Positions 18,559 through 27,215 of a stretch of 64,000 nt of DNA are shown here, in pieces (the stretch's first letter is position 1; every line of letters starts with the position of its first letter). Both the position numbers and the translations under genes were made by a program. The notes under the pieces are model-generated. The model made no database searches. It saw nothing but the letters and a program-made list of their open reading frames with translations, and was not told the DNA's origin. The stretch is taken from positions 23,565 through 87,564 of the forward strand of contig DAOTYH010000007.1 of the NCBI GenBank assembly GCA_034435015.1, written 5' to 3'. This stretch comes from DAOTYH01 sp034435015 (lineage in GTDB: Bacteria > Chloroflexota > Anaerolineae > Aggregatilineales > UBA3940).

Positions 18559-20864
18559 ATGTCTGCGGGCTTTTGGCTACGCGCCATACGGAGCATCCGC
18601 ATTCCATTGAGGGTCACTAACAACGAGGCACCCATATCCGCAAAGACCGCCATCCACAATGTAGCCCAGCCGGGAATTGTCAACAGCAGGAACAAAGCCT
18701 TAATGGCAAGGCTGAAAAAGATATTTTGGCGGATGATCCTATTGGCCCGGCGGCTGACCCGCACCGCATCAGGCAGGCGGGTCAAGTCATCCTGCATCAG
18801 GACCACATCGGCAGTTTCCATAGCCTGAGCCGTACCTGCTCCTCCCATAGCTACACCTACAGTAGCCCCAGCCAAGGCAGGGGTGTCATTGACCCCATCC
18901 CCAACCATAGCTACAGGTCCATACTGCCTTTCAAGCGCCCGGATCGCTTCCACCTTGTCTTGCGGAAGAAGACCTGCCCGTATCTCATCTATCTGCCCGA
19001 TACTAGCCGCCACAACCTGTGCCACTACCAGATTATCACCAGTAAGCATAACCGTTCGGGCAGAGGGATCAATAGCTTTGAGCGAACGAAGGGCCTCACG
19101 GCTGGATGGGCGGGCCACATCCGCCACACTGACAAATCCACGTACATCATCATCTATTCCCACTACGATAACAGTATGCCCGGCCTCCTCCGCGGCCCGG
19201 ATGTAAGGATGCAGGCTCTGACAGGACGCTGAGTCACTATGAAGGAGAGAATGACTGCCCACCATGACAGTCGCTCCATTTAAGATGCCGCATACACCTT
19301 GCCCGGCCAGCGCCTGGACAGCCTCTGCCGGCACATAGCGATGAGCCAAGTTGCGAGCCTCTGCTTCTGCCACCACTGCGCGAGCCAACGGATGCTCAGA
19401 GCGCCGCTCAACTGCCACCGCAAGTGCCAGCATATCATCGCAGGCCCCGCAACGGCTTTGATCGGGCTGGCAGAGTGGTGTACGGGTCTGCACCACCACA
19501 GGACGCCCCTCTGTCAAAGTACCTGTCTTATCGAAGGCAAACGTCTTAATCCGCCCCAGCGCATCGAGGAATGCCCCTCCCTTGACTAACACCCCCTGCC
19601 GTGCCAGCGACGTAAGGGCACTGACCACCGTTACCGGCGTGCTAATGACCAGAGCACAGGGGCAGGCTACGATCAGGAGCGCCAGGGCACGGTACAGCCA
19701 GCCGCGTGTCCCGTCAGGCATGTTCAAGAAAGGTGCGCCAAACATCAGCGGAGGAATGACCGCCAACAACACAGCCAAACCCACAACCGCTGGTGTGTAC
19801 CAGCGTGCAAATCGATCTACAAACCGCTCAACAGGGGCACGCTGGCTCTGGGCCTGCTCAACTAGTCGGATCATTCGGCTGATAGTCGAGTCTGAAAACT
19901 CACGCGTCACCTCAACTTCGAGCACCCCCTCGCCGTTAACCGTTCCAGCAAGCACCTCATCGCCGGGCGACTTATTGACAGGCAGGCTCTCTCCCGTAAT
20001 AGAAGCCTGATTAACAGACGAGACACCGGCTGTCACTCGACCATCTACCGGAATACGTTCACCAGGCCGCACTAGAACGATGTCCCCTATCGTCAGTTGG
20101 TCAACCGGCATACTCACTTCGTGCCTGCCACAGTACGGACAGGGGCCGCCAGAATAGCCGTCTCGGCCAAGATGCTCCTCACAGTCTACACAAGGGCGGA
20201 GCTGAACAGCACGATCAGGAGACAGAGATAGCAGACTACGCAGTGAGTCGCGGGCGCGATCGGCGGCATAGCCCTCCAACGCCTCACCAAATGTGAACAG
20301 CAGGATAACCGTTGCCGCCTCACCTGTCTCACCGATCAGCAAAGCGCCAAGAGTAGCAATACTCATGAGCAGATCAATGGTCACCCGGCCTGCCAGCAAC
20401 AGGGAACGTATACCCTTCAGGATAATCGGATAGCCGGCCAACAAAATGACCGCAAGGTGCAGGCTACGTACAGCCCATACAGCCTGCGGCGACTCACTGA
20501 CAAACGTCAAGAGGAAGCTAGCCAGCAACAAAATCGTCGCGGCTACCACCACTCCATTACGCCGATCCGAGAGCAGGTAGCGCACAAATCCACCCACCCC
20601 GGTCAGTTGCGGCCTAGCAGAAGAGGCAGGCTCACTATCTGACACCGCCATGTCAGAGACAACCTCATAGCCGAGTGAGCGCACACGTTCAATGATAGCC
20701 TCAGGCTTCACCCGGCCTGTAGCCTCCAGCGTGGCGGTCGAAAAGTTGACCCGGACCTGCTTCACTCCCTCAAGCTGTGCCACACCGCGCTCCAGTGTGC
20801 GCGCGCAGTCCGCACAATCCATGCCAGCAATACGATATTCCAGTTTGAGATCAGAATCACTCAT
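18552..20864 (-). CDS. Zn2+/Cd2+-type P1B heavy-metal exporting ATPase with zinc-ribbon insertion
   Basis: ATP-driven metal exporter of 770 residues. The start at 20864 has aggagg four bases upstream. An N-terminal HMA domain carries MDCADC (Cys17, Cys20). The core shows TGES (290-293), the metal-site CPC (401-403), phosphorylated Asp445 in DKTGT, the SEHPL motif and GDGVNDTPAL. The late membrane helices carry IKALFLLL and DMG, the Lys and Asp typical of the Zn/Cd/Pb subgroup. Unusual: a four-Cys ribbon (Cys225, 228, 242, 245) inserted before the actuator loop, and three more Cys (465, 472, 475) after the phosphorylation site. It is divergent from mtnA. Confidence 0.9.
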   Translation of the reverse strand: MSDSDLKLEYRIAGMDCADCARTLERGVAQLEGVKQVRVNFSTATLEATGRVKPEAIIERVRSLGYEVVSDMAVSDSEPASSARPQLTGVGGFVRYLLSDRRNGVVVAATILLLASFLLTFVSESPQAVWAVRSLHLAVILLAGYPIILKGIRSLLLAGRVTIDLLMSIATLGALLIGETGEAATVILLFTFGEALEGYAADRARDSLRSLLSLSPDRAVQLRPCVDCEEHLGRDGYSGGPCPYCGRHEVSMPVDQLTIGDIVLVRPGERIPVDGRVTAGVSSVNQASITGESLPVNKSPGDEVLAGTVNGEGVLEVEVTREFSDSTISRMIRLVEQAQSQRAPVERFVDRFARWYTPAVVGLAVLLAVIPPLMFGAPFLNMPDGTRGWLYRALALLIVACPCALVISTPVTVVSALTSLARQGVLVKGGAFLDALGRIKTFAFDKTGTLTEGRPVVVQTRTPLCQPDQSRCGACDDMLALAVAVERRSEHPLARAVVAEAEARNLAHRYVPAEAVQALAGQGVCGILNGATVMVGSHSLLHSDSASCQSLHPYIRAAEEAGHTVIVVGIDDDVRGFVSVADVARPSSREALRSLKAIDPSARTVMLTGDNLVVAQVVAASIGQIDEIRAGLLPQDKVEAIRALERQYGPVAMVGDGVNDTPALAGATVGVAMGGAGTAQAMETADVVLMQDDLTRLPDAVRVSRRANRIIRQNIFFSLAIKALFLLLTIPGWATLWMAVFADMGASLLVTLNGMRMLRMARSQKPADIQ

Positions 20865-20885
20865 CAGCCCTCCTGAGGGGCATTC

Positions 20886-20921
20886 ATGATCAGTTCGAGG
20901 TGTAGTGTCCAGCCTGATCAT
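20886..20921 (-). promoter_or_regulatory. Inverted repeat in the P-type ATPase leader, candidate operator
   Basis: A perfect 8-bp inverted repeat, ATGATCAG and CTGATCAT, spaced by 20 bases, lies 22 bases upstream of the ATPase start. On the minus strand its outer arm overlaps a TATGAT that sits 17 bases after TAGAAC, a weak promoter-like pair. It could bind a metal-responsive repressor or form a leader hairpin; no regulator gene is adjacent. Confidence 0.4.
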
Positions 20922-21154
20922 ACCCCGCTACTCACAGAAGTTCTAGGCCAGGACGATCAGTCTGCTTTCCGACAGGGCTTGCCCAGCCGCTAATACTCTG
21001 GAAAGGAATGGACAGTGCAAGGACAGTACCGAGAAAATCGCTAAACTACTTAAACTGCGGTATTCTTCAATTTGCTCCATCTCTGACCCGTCCTCAGCGA
21101 AAGAGAGCGGATCAGTGAGCTATCGCCATCCCACATCTACTAACAGGAGGCAGA

Positions 21155-22201
21155 ATGCGAACCGTTGAATGGCACAAGGGTAAGGTTCGCATAATTGATC
21201 AGCTTAAGCTACCGTGGGAACTTTCCCTTGTTGATTACGATGATTATCAAGCTGTTGCGAAAGCCATCACCGACATGGTTGTCCGTGGTGCACCTGCTAT
21301 TGGCGCCGCCGCCGGTTTTGGGATGGCACTGGCCGCCTTCCAAAGCAATGCCAAAGACCGTCCCGCATTACTGCAAGACCTAGACAAGGCCGCCGCCATG
21401 ATGAAACAAGCCCGCCCAACGGCTGTTAACTTAGCTTGGGCTGTAGACCGGCTGATGAGGGTCGCACTAAACGAGGAGCTGACAACCGTCGAAGACATCC
21501 GCACAGCCATGCTGGCCGAGGCCCAGCAACTGGCCGATGAAGATGTAGCTCTCAACAAGCGCATGGCCGCACATGGCGCGACGCTGGTCAAAGATGGCGA
21601 CACCATTCTCCATCACTGCAATACAGGGGCGCTGGCAACTGTGGATTGGGGTACTGCGCTGGGCGTGATCCGTATGGCCCATGAACAGGGAAAACGCATC
21701 CATGTTTTGCTTGACGAGACACGCCCACGCCTGCAAGGGGCACGGCTTTCGGCCTGGGAACTTAGACAGCTAGGTATCCCCTTTGACATTATCGCAGACA
21801 CTGCCGCCGGCTACTTCATGCGATCCGGGCAGGTAGATATTGTTTTTGTCGGCTCGGACCGGACAGCCGCAAATGGTGATGTCGCCAACAAGATCGGCAC
21901 TTACCAGATCGCCGTGCTGGCCAAAGAGAACGGCATCCCGTTCTACCCTGTGGTGCCTACCTCAACCATTGACTTGAGCCTCGCCAGTGGAGACCTGATC
22001 CCCATTGAGGAGCGCAATGCTGACGAAGTGCGTGCCCCGTTTGGGCTGGCAATCGTGCCGCCCGATTACCCGGCCCGCAACCCTGCCTTCGATGTAACGC
22101 CATATAAGTATGTAACAGGCATTGTCACAGAGAACGGCATTGCCTACCCTCCTTTCGAGATCAGCTTACGGCGTATGGTAGAGAACAGGGGGGCACTGTG
22201 A
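21155..22201 (+). CDS. mtnA: S-methyl-5-thioribose-1-phosphate isomerase
   Basis: Aldose-ketose isomerase of the methionine salvage pathway, from the eIF2B-related family. The 348-residue protein has VVRGAPAIGAAA (about 43-54), the catalytic Cys155 in HCNTGALAT and Asp235 in GSDRTAANGDVANKIGT. A strong ribosome site (aggagg) precedes the ATG. Its last 4 bases are the GTGA overlap with the sugar nucleotidyltransferase gene, so it is translationally coupled to a polysaccharide operon. No other salvage gene (mtnK, mtnB, mtnD) is nearby. The upstream gap 20922-21154 holds no gene; no clear promoter or riboswitch can be assigned there. Confidence 0.9.
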   Translation: MRTVEWHKGKVRIIDQLKLPWELSLVDYDDYQAVAKAITDMVVRGAPAIGAAAGFGMALAAFQSNAKDRPALLQDLDKAAAMMKQARPTAVNLAWAVDRLMRVALNEELTTVEDIRTAMLAEAQQLADEDVALNKRMAAHGATLVKDGDTILHHCNTGALATVDWGTALGVIRMAHEQGKRIHVLLDETRPRLQGARLSAWELRQLGIPFDIIADTAAGYFMRSGQVDIVFVGSDRTAANGDVANKIGTYQIAVLAKENGIPFYPVVPTSTIDLSLASGDLIPIEERNADEVRAPFGLAIVPPDYPARNPAFDVTPYKYVTGIVTENGIAYPPFEISLRRMVENRGAL

Positions 22202-22971
22202 AAGTCGTTATCCTGTGCGGCGGTAAAGGGACCCGCATGGGTGACACAGAGTATGATGCCAAAGCGCTGGTTGAGATTGGGGGGCGGCCTATCCTGTGGC
22301 ACATCATGAAGATTTATGCCGCCTATGGCTGTACCGACTTCATCCTAACGCTAGGGCATGGAGCAAATGCCATTAAGCGGTACTTCTTAGACTATGAGCC
22401 AATGACAAGAGACTTTACACTCTCATTGGGCGATCACCGCCAACTGGAATACCATGCCAACCACAACGAAGCCAACTGGCACGTCACGCTGGCTGACACC
22501 GGTCTTGAGACAAATAAGGGAGCACGAGTTGCAAAAGTGCTCAAATATCTCAACGGTGAGTCTTTCCATCTGACTTACGGTGATGGGTTGGGTGACATCA
22601 ACATTCAGGAGTTGACCGATTTTCATCGTCAGCACGGGAAACTAGTTACCCTGACCGGCTACCAGCCCTTCTCCCAGTATGGCGTCATGCAGGTCCAAGA
22701 AGATGGGCTGGTAACAGGGTTTGAAGAAAAACCCCGCCTGAGAGACTGGATCAACGCCGGCTTTATGATCTGCGAACCGGGAATAGCCGAGTATTTGAAG
22801 GGCGACGATTCGCTTGATCTAGAAACAGAGGTGCTTGTCAGGCTGGCCCATGACAAGCAATTGATGGTTTACCGGCATAGGGGTTTCTGGCGCTCCATGG
22901 ATACATTCAAAGAAGCACGCGAGCTTGACCGTCTGTGGCACAGCAAAGCCCCATGGAAGGTATGGCCATGA
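22198..22971 (+). CDS. rfbF: Glucose-1-phosphate cytidylyltransferase
   Basis: Makes CDP-glucose from CTP and glucose 1-phosphate, first step to CDP-3,6-dideoxyhexoses. The 257-residue length and the order of motifs fit RfbF: ILCGGKGTRMGDTEYDAKALVEIGG-type nucleotide site at the N terminus, GRPILWHIMKIYAAYG, LTYGDGLGDINI (metal-binding Asp), GFEEKP and YRHRGFWRSMDT. The adjacent CDP-glucose dehydratase strongly supports CTP over other NTPs. The start is a GTG overlapping the mtnA stop; the end overlaps rfbG by 4 bases. Confidence 0.9.
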   Translation: MKVVILCGGKGTRMGDTEYDAKALVEIGGRPILWHIMKIYAAYGCTDFILTLGHGANAIKRYFLDYEPMTRDFTLSLGDHRQLEYHANHNEANWHVTLADTGLETNKGARVAKVLKYLNGESFHLTYGDGLGDINIQELTDFHRQHGKLVTLTGYQPFSQYGVMQVQEDGLVTGFEEKPRLRDWINAGFMICEPGIAEYLKGDDSLDLETEVLVRLAHDKQLMVYRHRGFWRSMDTFKEARELDRLWHSKAPWKVWP

Positions 22972-23984
22972 AAACATCCGAGGAGAGGCGTGCTTTCTGG
23001 CGCGATCGTCCTACCCTTGTGACCGGCTGTACCGGCATCTTAGGATCATGGCTGACAAAGACGCTGGTCGAGCTGGGCGCAGATGTGGTAGGGCTGATAA
23101 GAGACTGGGTCCCGCGATGCGAACTAGTACTCAGCGGCACACTAGAACATATCAAGGTTGTACGAGGTGACGTAACCGACGCTTCTACAATCAACCGGAT
23201 TTTCAGCGAATACGAGATAGACACCTGTTTTCATCTGGCCGCTCAAACTGTAGTCGGGATCGCCAACCGGATGCCTGTCCCGACTTTTGAGACGAACATC
23301 AGGGGGACATGGACAGTACTAGAAGCGGCACGGTTGTGGCCGGGCATTCAGCGGGTCATTGTAGCCTCCTCAGACAAGGCCTACGGAGATCATGAGACAC
23401 TTCCCTACGATGAAACAGCGCCGTTGCAAGGCCGCCATCCTTACGATGTGAGCAAGAGCTGTGCCGATCTAATAGCTACAGCCTACGCCAAAACCTACAA
23501 CCTTCCAGTAGCAATCACGCGTTGCGGGAATATGTATGGCGGAGGCGACCTCAACTGGAATCGTATTGTACCCGGCACAATGCGCTCAGTACTGCGCGGC
23601 GAGCGCCCTATCGTCCGCTCAGATGGCAGTCCGCGCCGCGACTACGTGTTCGTGCTGGACATCGTAGACGGCTATCTCCTGCTGGCCGAGGCTATGCTCA
23701 ATGGGGCACTGGCAGGCGAGGCATTCAACTTCGGTCTCGATCAACCTAAGAGTGCACTGGAGGTCGTCGAGCGCATCATTGCACTCTCCCCCTACCCCGA
23801 ACTTACCCCCATCATTAAGGGGGAAGCCTCGCACGAGATTCAGGACCAGTACCTCAACAGCGAAAAGGCACGCCGTCTGCTTGGATGGCAACCTGCCCAT
23901 ACGCTGGATGAGGGACTGTCCGAAACAATGCGTTGGTATGCAGACTACCTCGCAGATTTAGAAGGCGGACTGAAGGGTGGATAG
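22968..23984 (+). CDS. rfbG: CDP-glucose 4,6-dehydratase
   Basis: Extended short-chain dehydrogenase that turns CDP-glucose into CDP-4-keto-6-deoxyglucose with bound NAD. The start is the ATG of the ATGA overlap with rfbF; ggaagg lies eight bases upstream, and a GTG at 22935 is a poorer option. Visible motifs are the Rossmann TGCTGILGSW near residue 20, the catalytic SSDKAYG and YDVSK (Tyr, Lys), and GNMYGGGDLNWNRIVP, specific for this group. 338 residues is close to the usual 350-360. Its stop overlaps the start of the first small unknown gene. Confidence 0.9.
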   Translation: MKTSEERRAFWRDRPTLVTGCTGILGSWLTKTLVELGADVVGLIRDWVPRCELVLSGTLEHIKVVRGDVTDASTINRIFSEYEIDTCFHLAAQTVVGIANRMPVPTFETNIRGTWTVLEAARLWPGIQRVIVASSDKAYGDHETLPYDETAPLQGRHPYDVSKSCADLIATAYAKTYNLPVAITRCGNMYGGGDLNWNRIVPGTMRSVLRGERPIVRSDGSPRRDYVFVLDIVDGYLLLAEAMLNGALAGEAFNFGLDQPKSALEVVERIIALSPYPELTPIIKGEASHEIQDQYLNSEKARRLLGWQPAHTLDEGLSETMRWYADYLADLEGGLKGG

Positions 23985-24384
23985 AGAGACCGCAAACTGG
24001 CTGGCGGGGCTAATCCAGCAGGCAACATCTGAACTGGCATACAACCCCGGCCTGACAATCGAAGTTGAAGCAGACGCCACCAAATGGCTCCAGGTGTTGC
24101 CGGAGGAAGATCAAGAGATTGCCGAGCAGTTGGCGGGTTATGTCCTGAATTTCCCTTACCGGAACTACTCAGGCGATCCTCTATCAGCTCTGAAGTCGGT
24201 CGGGCTGAGTCTTCCACCTGATACCCGTACACTGGAATGGGAAGATGACGGCCACGCCATGATGTGGATCAGGCCGGATATACCCCTAGTAGCGCTGGCA
24301 CTGTTCATTGGAGACATCTTCACTAAGATCATTGGCGCACCTGACGACAGCGAGCTCACAGTTCAGATCGAATATGGATTCTAG
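23977..24384 (+). CDS. Small unknown protein A of a tandem paralogous pair
   Basis: A 135-residue acidic protein without a family I recognise. It starts at a GTG that overlaps the rfbG stop. No signal peptide or membrane segment is seen, so it is predicted cytoplasmic. Pattern: an N-terminal helix (ANWLAGLIQQATSEL), a beta stretch PGLTIEV, a middle part ending SVGLSLP, a helix (ALALFIGDIFTKII) and a final strand ELTVQIEYGF. The same order, with matching short blocks, recurs in the next gene, so the two are likely paralogues. Its place between rfbG and the E1-SDR fusion suggests a link to CDP-deoxysugar chemistry; that is inference only. Confidence 0.75.
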   Translation: MDRETANWLAGLIQQATSELAYNPGLTIEVEADATKWLQVLPEEDQEIAEQLAGYVLNFPYRNYSGDPLSALKSVGLSLPPDTRTLEWEDDGHAMMWIRPDIPLVALALFIGDIFTKIIGAPDDSELTVQIEYGF

Positions 24385-24398
24385 TCAGGAGGTGCGCT

Positions 24399-24827
24399 AT
24401 CAGCAGGCGGCATGTCAGGCTGGGCAGTGGCCTCGATCCGCGTAAACTGGCAGATACCATCCAGCAGATGGTTGACTCAGCCCCTGATCTCACTGTTCTA
24501 GTCTGTAACGTGCCGGCTTCAGACCACGGCTGGGTATATCTAGCAATCCATCTATCCCCCATCACAGGGGCAGACCTGGTGTGGACATTGACGATGGGCT
24601 ATCCGGCGGCATCTGAACCGCAGGCAGAATTCAAGCGATCTGCGGTCGCTTTACCGAAAGGAGCGCAGGTGCTTGACTGGGCCGCCGGCGTCTACGCTCG
24701 GCTTAACCTGCCCAGGCAGGCCAGCCCCTCTCAGATCGCACAGGTTATTATCGGGGTCATGACGCAGGTACAACACGTCGCGGCTGATGAAGAGGTCGAG
24801 ATCACACTGGAATACATCTCACAGTGA
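24399..24827 (+). CDS. Small unknown protein B of a tandem paralogous pair
   Basis: Unknown cytoplasmic protein of about 142 residues if read from 24399, or 119 from the first in-frame ATG at 24468. A perfect aggagg (24387-24392) precedes in-frame ATC at 24399 by six bases, while ATG 24468 has no ribosome site. The segment LADTIQQ before that ATG matches LAGLIQQ of protein A, so coding probably begins upstream, at a rare ATC start or through a frameshift from the ATG at 24412. Shared blocks with A: PDLTVLV/PGLTIEV, AVALPKGAQVLDW/GLSLPPDTRTLEW, and EVEITLEY/ELTVQIEY. Its stop overlaps a GTG just before the fusion gene. Confidence 0.65.
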   Translation: MSRRHVRLGSGLDPRKLADTIQQMVDSAPDLTVLVCNVPASDHGWVYLAIHLSPITGADLVWTLTMGYPAASEPQAEFKRSAVALPKGAQVLDWAAGVYARLNLPRQASPSQIAQVIIGVMTQVQHVAADEEVEITLEYISQ

Positions 24828-24835
24828 GGGAAGCA

Positions 24836-27136
24836 ATGGCATCACTGGCAGGCAAACGAGTCTTGATAACCGGCGGTGCAGGGTTTATTGGTTCGCATCT
24901 AGTGCGGCGTCTGATACGCGAAGGGGCAAAGGTCGCCGTCTTGGAGCGCCGTGCCGCCAACGTTGCACGGATACAGGACATTCTCCATGAGGTAGAACTG
25001 TGTGAAGCAGACATCCGGGTCTTCGAGTCTGTCAACGCTGTCGTCAGCAAGCTACGCCCGGAGGTTGTTTTCCATCTGGCCGCAGAAGGGGTTAGCGATC
25101 CATTTCTGGCACCTGACCGGGTACTACGAACCAATCTCGATGGGACGATCAACGTGATTCGGGCATCAGCAGAGTCAGGCGCCCGGCGAATCATTCACAC
25201 AGGCACAAGCTACGAATATGGTGATCGGGCCGGTGAAGGCCAGCTTGACCCCATCTCGCCTTATGCGGCTTCCAAAGCCGCGGCATGGGCTTTTTGCCGC
25301 ATGTACCATCGCACCATGAGCTGGCCTATTGTAGGGCTACGCCTGTTTCAGGTTTATGGGCCGGGACAGGCCGGGACACTGATCCCCTCTGCTATTGAAG
25401 CCGGCTTGAAAGGAGAAAGCTTCCCCACCACTGCCGGTGAACAGGTACGCGATTGGATTTATGTGGACGATGTCGTGGAAGCCTACTTGCACGCCGCACT
25501 GGCGGAAGGCATTGAAGGCGAAACCTTTGACATTGGCACAGGGCAAGGCGTCAGTGTGCGCGAGGTGGTTGAGCAAATCTTCAGCCACTTCGATGGTGTT
25601 TCTCCCCAGATTGGTGTTCTGCCCTACCGCCCCGGCGAGGTCTGGTCACTAGTAGCGAACGTCAAGCAGACCCAACAGAGGCTCGGCTGGCAGGCGAAGG
25701 TCTCATTGACCAGCGGACTTGAGCAGACTATCGCGGCGCTGAGGAACAAGCTTCCCTACACACCGGAAAAGATCACACCCCCGATACCTTCTACCTCTCA
25801 ATCCCCCGTTGAGAAGTTGAAAAGTGAGATACTGGATAAAGTAAGCGAATACTACCGGCTAGTCCACGAGCCGCGCCGCTGGGAGCGCGGACGTACCCGT
25901 GTGCAGTACGCAGGCCGTGTCTTCGATGATCAGGAACTTCGTTATATGACCGACTCGGTGCTGGAGTTCTGGCTTACTGCGGGGCGCTATGCCGAGATAT
26001 TTGAACGCAAGCTGGGCAACTTTCTGGGAGTGCGGGAGGTCATCCCCGTCAATTCCGGCTCATCGGCTAACCTTGTCGCTATGGCCACACTTTGCTCTCG
26101 TCAGCTACACAGCCGGCCACTCCAGCGCGGCGACGAGGTGATCACAACGGCGGTTGCCTTCCCGACTACTCTGGCGCCGATCATCCAGAATGGGCTAGTC
26201 CCTGTCCTCGTTGACAGCCAGATAGGCAACTACAACTTGGACGTTAATCAGCTTGAGGCGGCTCTCTCGCCTCGAACGCGGGCCTTGTTTATAACCCATA
26301 CGCTGGGCAACCCCGTTGAGATGGATACCCTGATGGACTTTGCGCAAGCGCACGACCTGTATGTCATCGAAGACAATTGCGATGCGTTAGGCAGTACCTA
26401 CGACGGAAAGCCAACCGGCACATTTGGTCACTTAGGGACAAGCAGTTTTTATCCAGCCCATCACATCACAATGGGCGAAGGGGGAGCAGTCTATACCAAC
26501 AGCCGCCGTCTGGCTAAGATCGCCCGCACCATCCGCGATTGGGGACGCGACTGCTGGTGCGGCTACGTCAACCCGCCCAATGGACGTTGCGGCAAACGCT
26601 TCGACTGGGCAGTGCCAAGTATGGATGGCATCCACTATGATCATCGCTATTTGTTCACCGAGATCGGCTACAACCTGAAGATCACAGACCCTCTTGCCGC
26701 AGTGGGCGTGGCCCAAATGGACAAGCTACCTGAATTCGTGGCGGCCCGCAGACGCAACTTTCAGGTGCTTTACGAGGGGTTGAAGCCGCTGGAGGAGTTT
26801 TTTATCCTGCCAACGTGGAGTCCGAAGGCCAACCCAAGCTGGTTTGCTTTTCCGCTGACCGTGCGGCCTACTGCTCCCTTTGGACGCAACATGCTACAGC
26901 GCTTCTTGGAAGAACGTCTGATCGAAACACGACTGCTTTTTGCAGGTAATGTTCTGAAACAGCCCGGCTATCAGGGCATCCCTCATCGCGTGATTGGGAA
27001 CCTGCCGGTAGCTGATCTGGTCATGCAAGGCACATTTTTCGTGGGCGTCTATCCGGGGCTGAAACAGGCCCAACTGGAATACATCATCGGGACCTTCTAC
27101 GACTTTATCAAGACCCAGAACCTGACCCTTGCATAA
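24836..27136 (+). CDS. rfbH: Fusion: NAD-dependent epimerase/reductase + CDP-4-keto-6-deoxyglucose 3-dehydrase (E1, RfbH-type)
   Basis: A 766-residue two-domain enzyme. Residues 1-310 are an extended short-chain dehydrogenase (TGGAGFIGSHL; YAASK catalytic pair). After a Pro/Ser-rich linker (about 315-330), residues 335-766 are an E1/RfbH-type DegT-fold dehydrase. The lysine that holds PLP in aminotransferases is His542 (PAHHITMGEGG), the hallmark of the PMP-dependent 3-dehydrases. Cys515, 573, 575 and 585 give C-X57-C-X1-C-X9-C, close to the [2Fe-2S] motif described for Yersinia E1. The SDR half probably reduces or epimerises C4 of the product. The start at 24836 has aggga just upstream. E1 needs a flavin/iron-sulfur reductase (E3), which is not in the window. 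Confidence 0.88.
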   Translation: MASLAGKRVLITGGAGFIGSHLVRRLIREGAKVAVLERRAANVARIQDILHEVELCEADIRVFESVNAVVSKLRPEVVFHLAAEGVSDPFLAPDRVLRTNLDGTINVIRASAESGARRIIHTGTSYEYGDRAGEGQLDPISPYAASKAAAWAFCRMYHRTMSWPIVGLRLFQVYGPGQAGTLIPSAIEAGLKGESFPTTAGEQVRDWIYVDDVVEAYLHAALAEGIEGETFDIGTGQGVSVREVVEQIFSHFDGVSPQIGVLPYRPGEVWSLVANVKQTQQRLGWQAKVSLTSGLEQTIAALRNKLPYTPEKITPPIPSTSQSPVEKLKSEILDKVSEYYRLVHEPRRWERGRTRVQYAGRVFDDQELRYMTDSVLEFWLTAGRYAEIFERKLGNFLGVREVIPVNSGSSANLVAMATLCSRQLHSRPLQRGDEVITTAVAFPTTLAPIIQNGLVPVLVDSQIGNYNLDVNQLEAALSPRTRALFITHTLGNPVEMDTLMDFAQAHDLYVIEDNCDALGSTYDGKPTGTFGHLGTSSFYPAHHITMGEGGAVYTNSRRLAKIARTIRDWGRDCWCGYVNPPNGRCGKRFDWAVPSMDGIHYDHRYLFTEIGYNLKITDPLAAVGVAQMDKLPEFVAARRRNFQVLYEGLKPLEEFFILPTWSPKANPSWFAFPLTVRPTAPFGRNMLQRFLEERLIETRLLFAGNVLKQPGYQGIPHRVIGNLPVADLVMQGTFFVGVYPGLKQAQLEYIIGTFYDFIKTQNLTLA

Positions 27137-27215
27137 CAGAGACAAGCCTATGGCATCTTAGGAAAGGGACGGGTATACTTGCCGCCGGTTTAAGCCGTCT
27201 AATTTCGGGTAGAGC

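Noticed and set aside
20946..21154. Riboswitch (SAM-type) upstream of mtnA
   Set aside because: Only a short imperfect stem (ctgacccg with cggatcag, about 21084-21117) is visible; the conserved SAM riboswitch core cannot be drawn.
24412..24501. Separate tiny gene starting at ATG 24412
   Set aside because: It runs only about 29 codons in another frame before a stop and has no match in protein A; it matters only as a possible frameshift entry.
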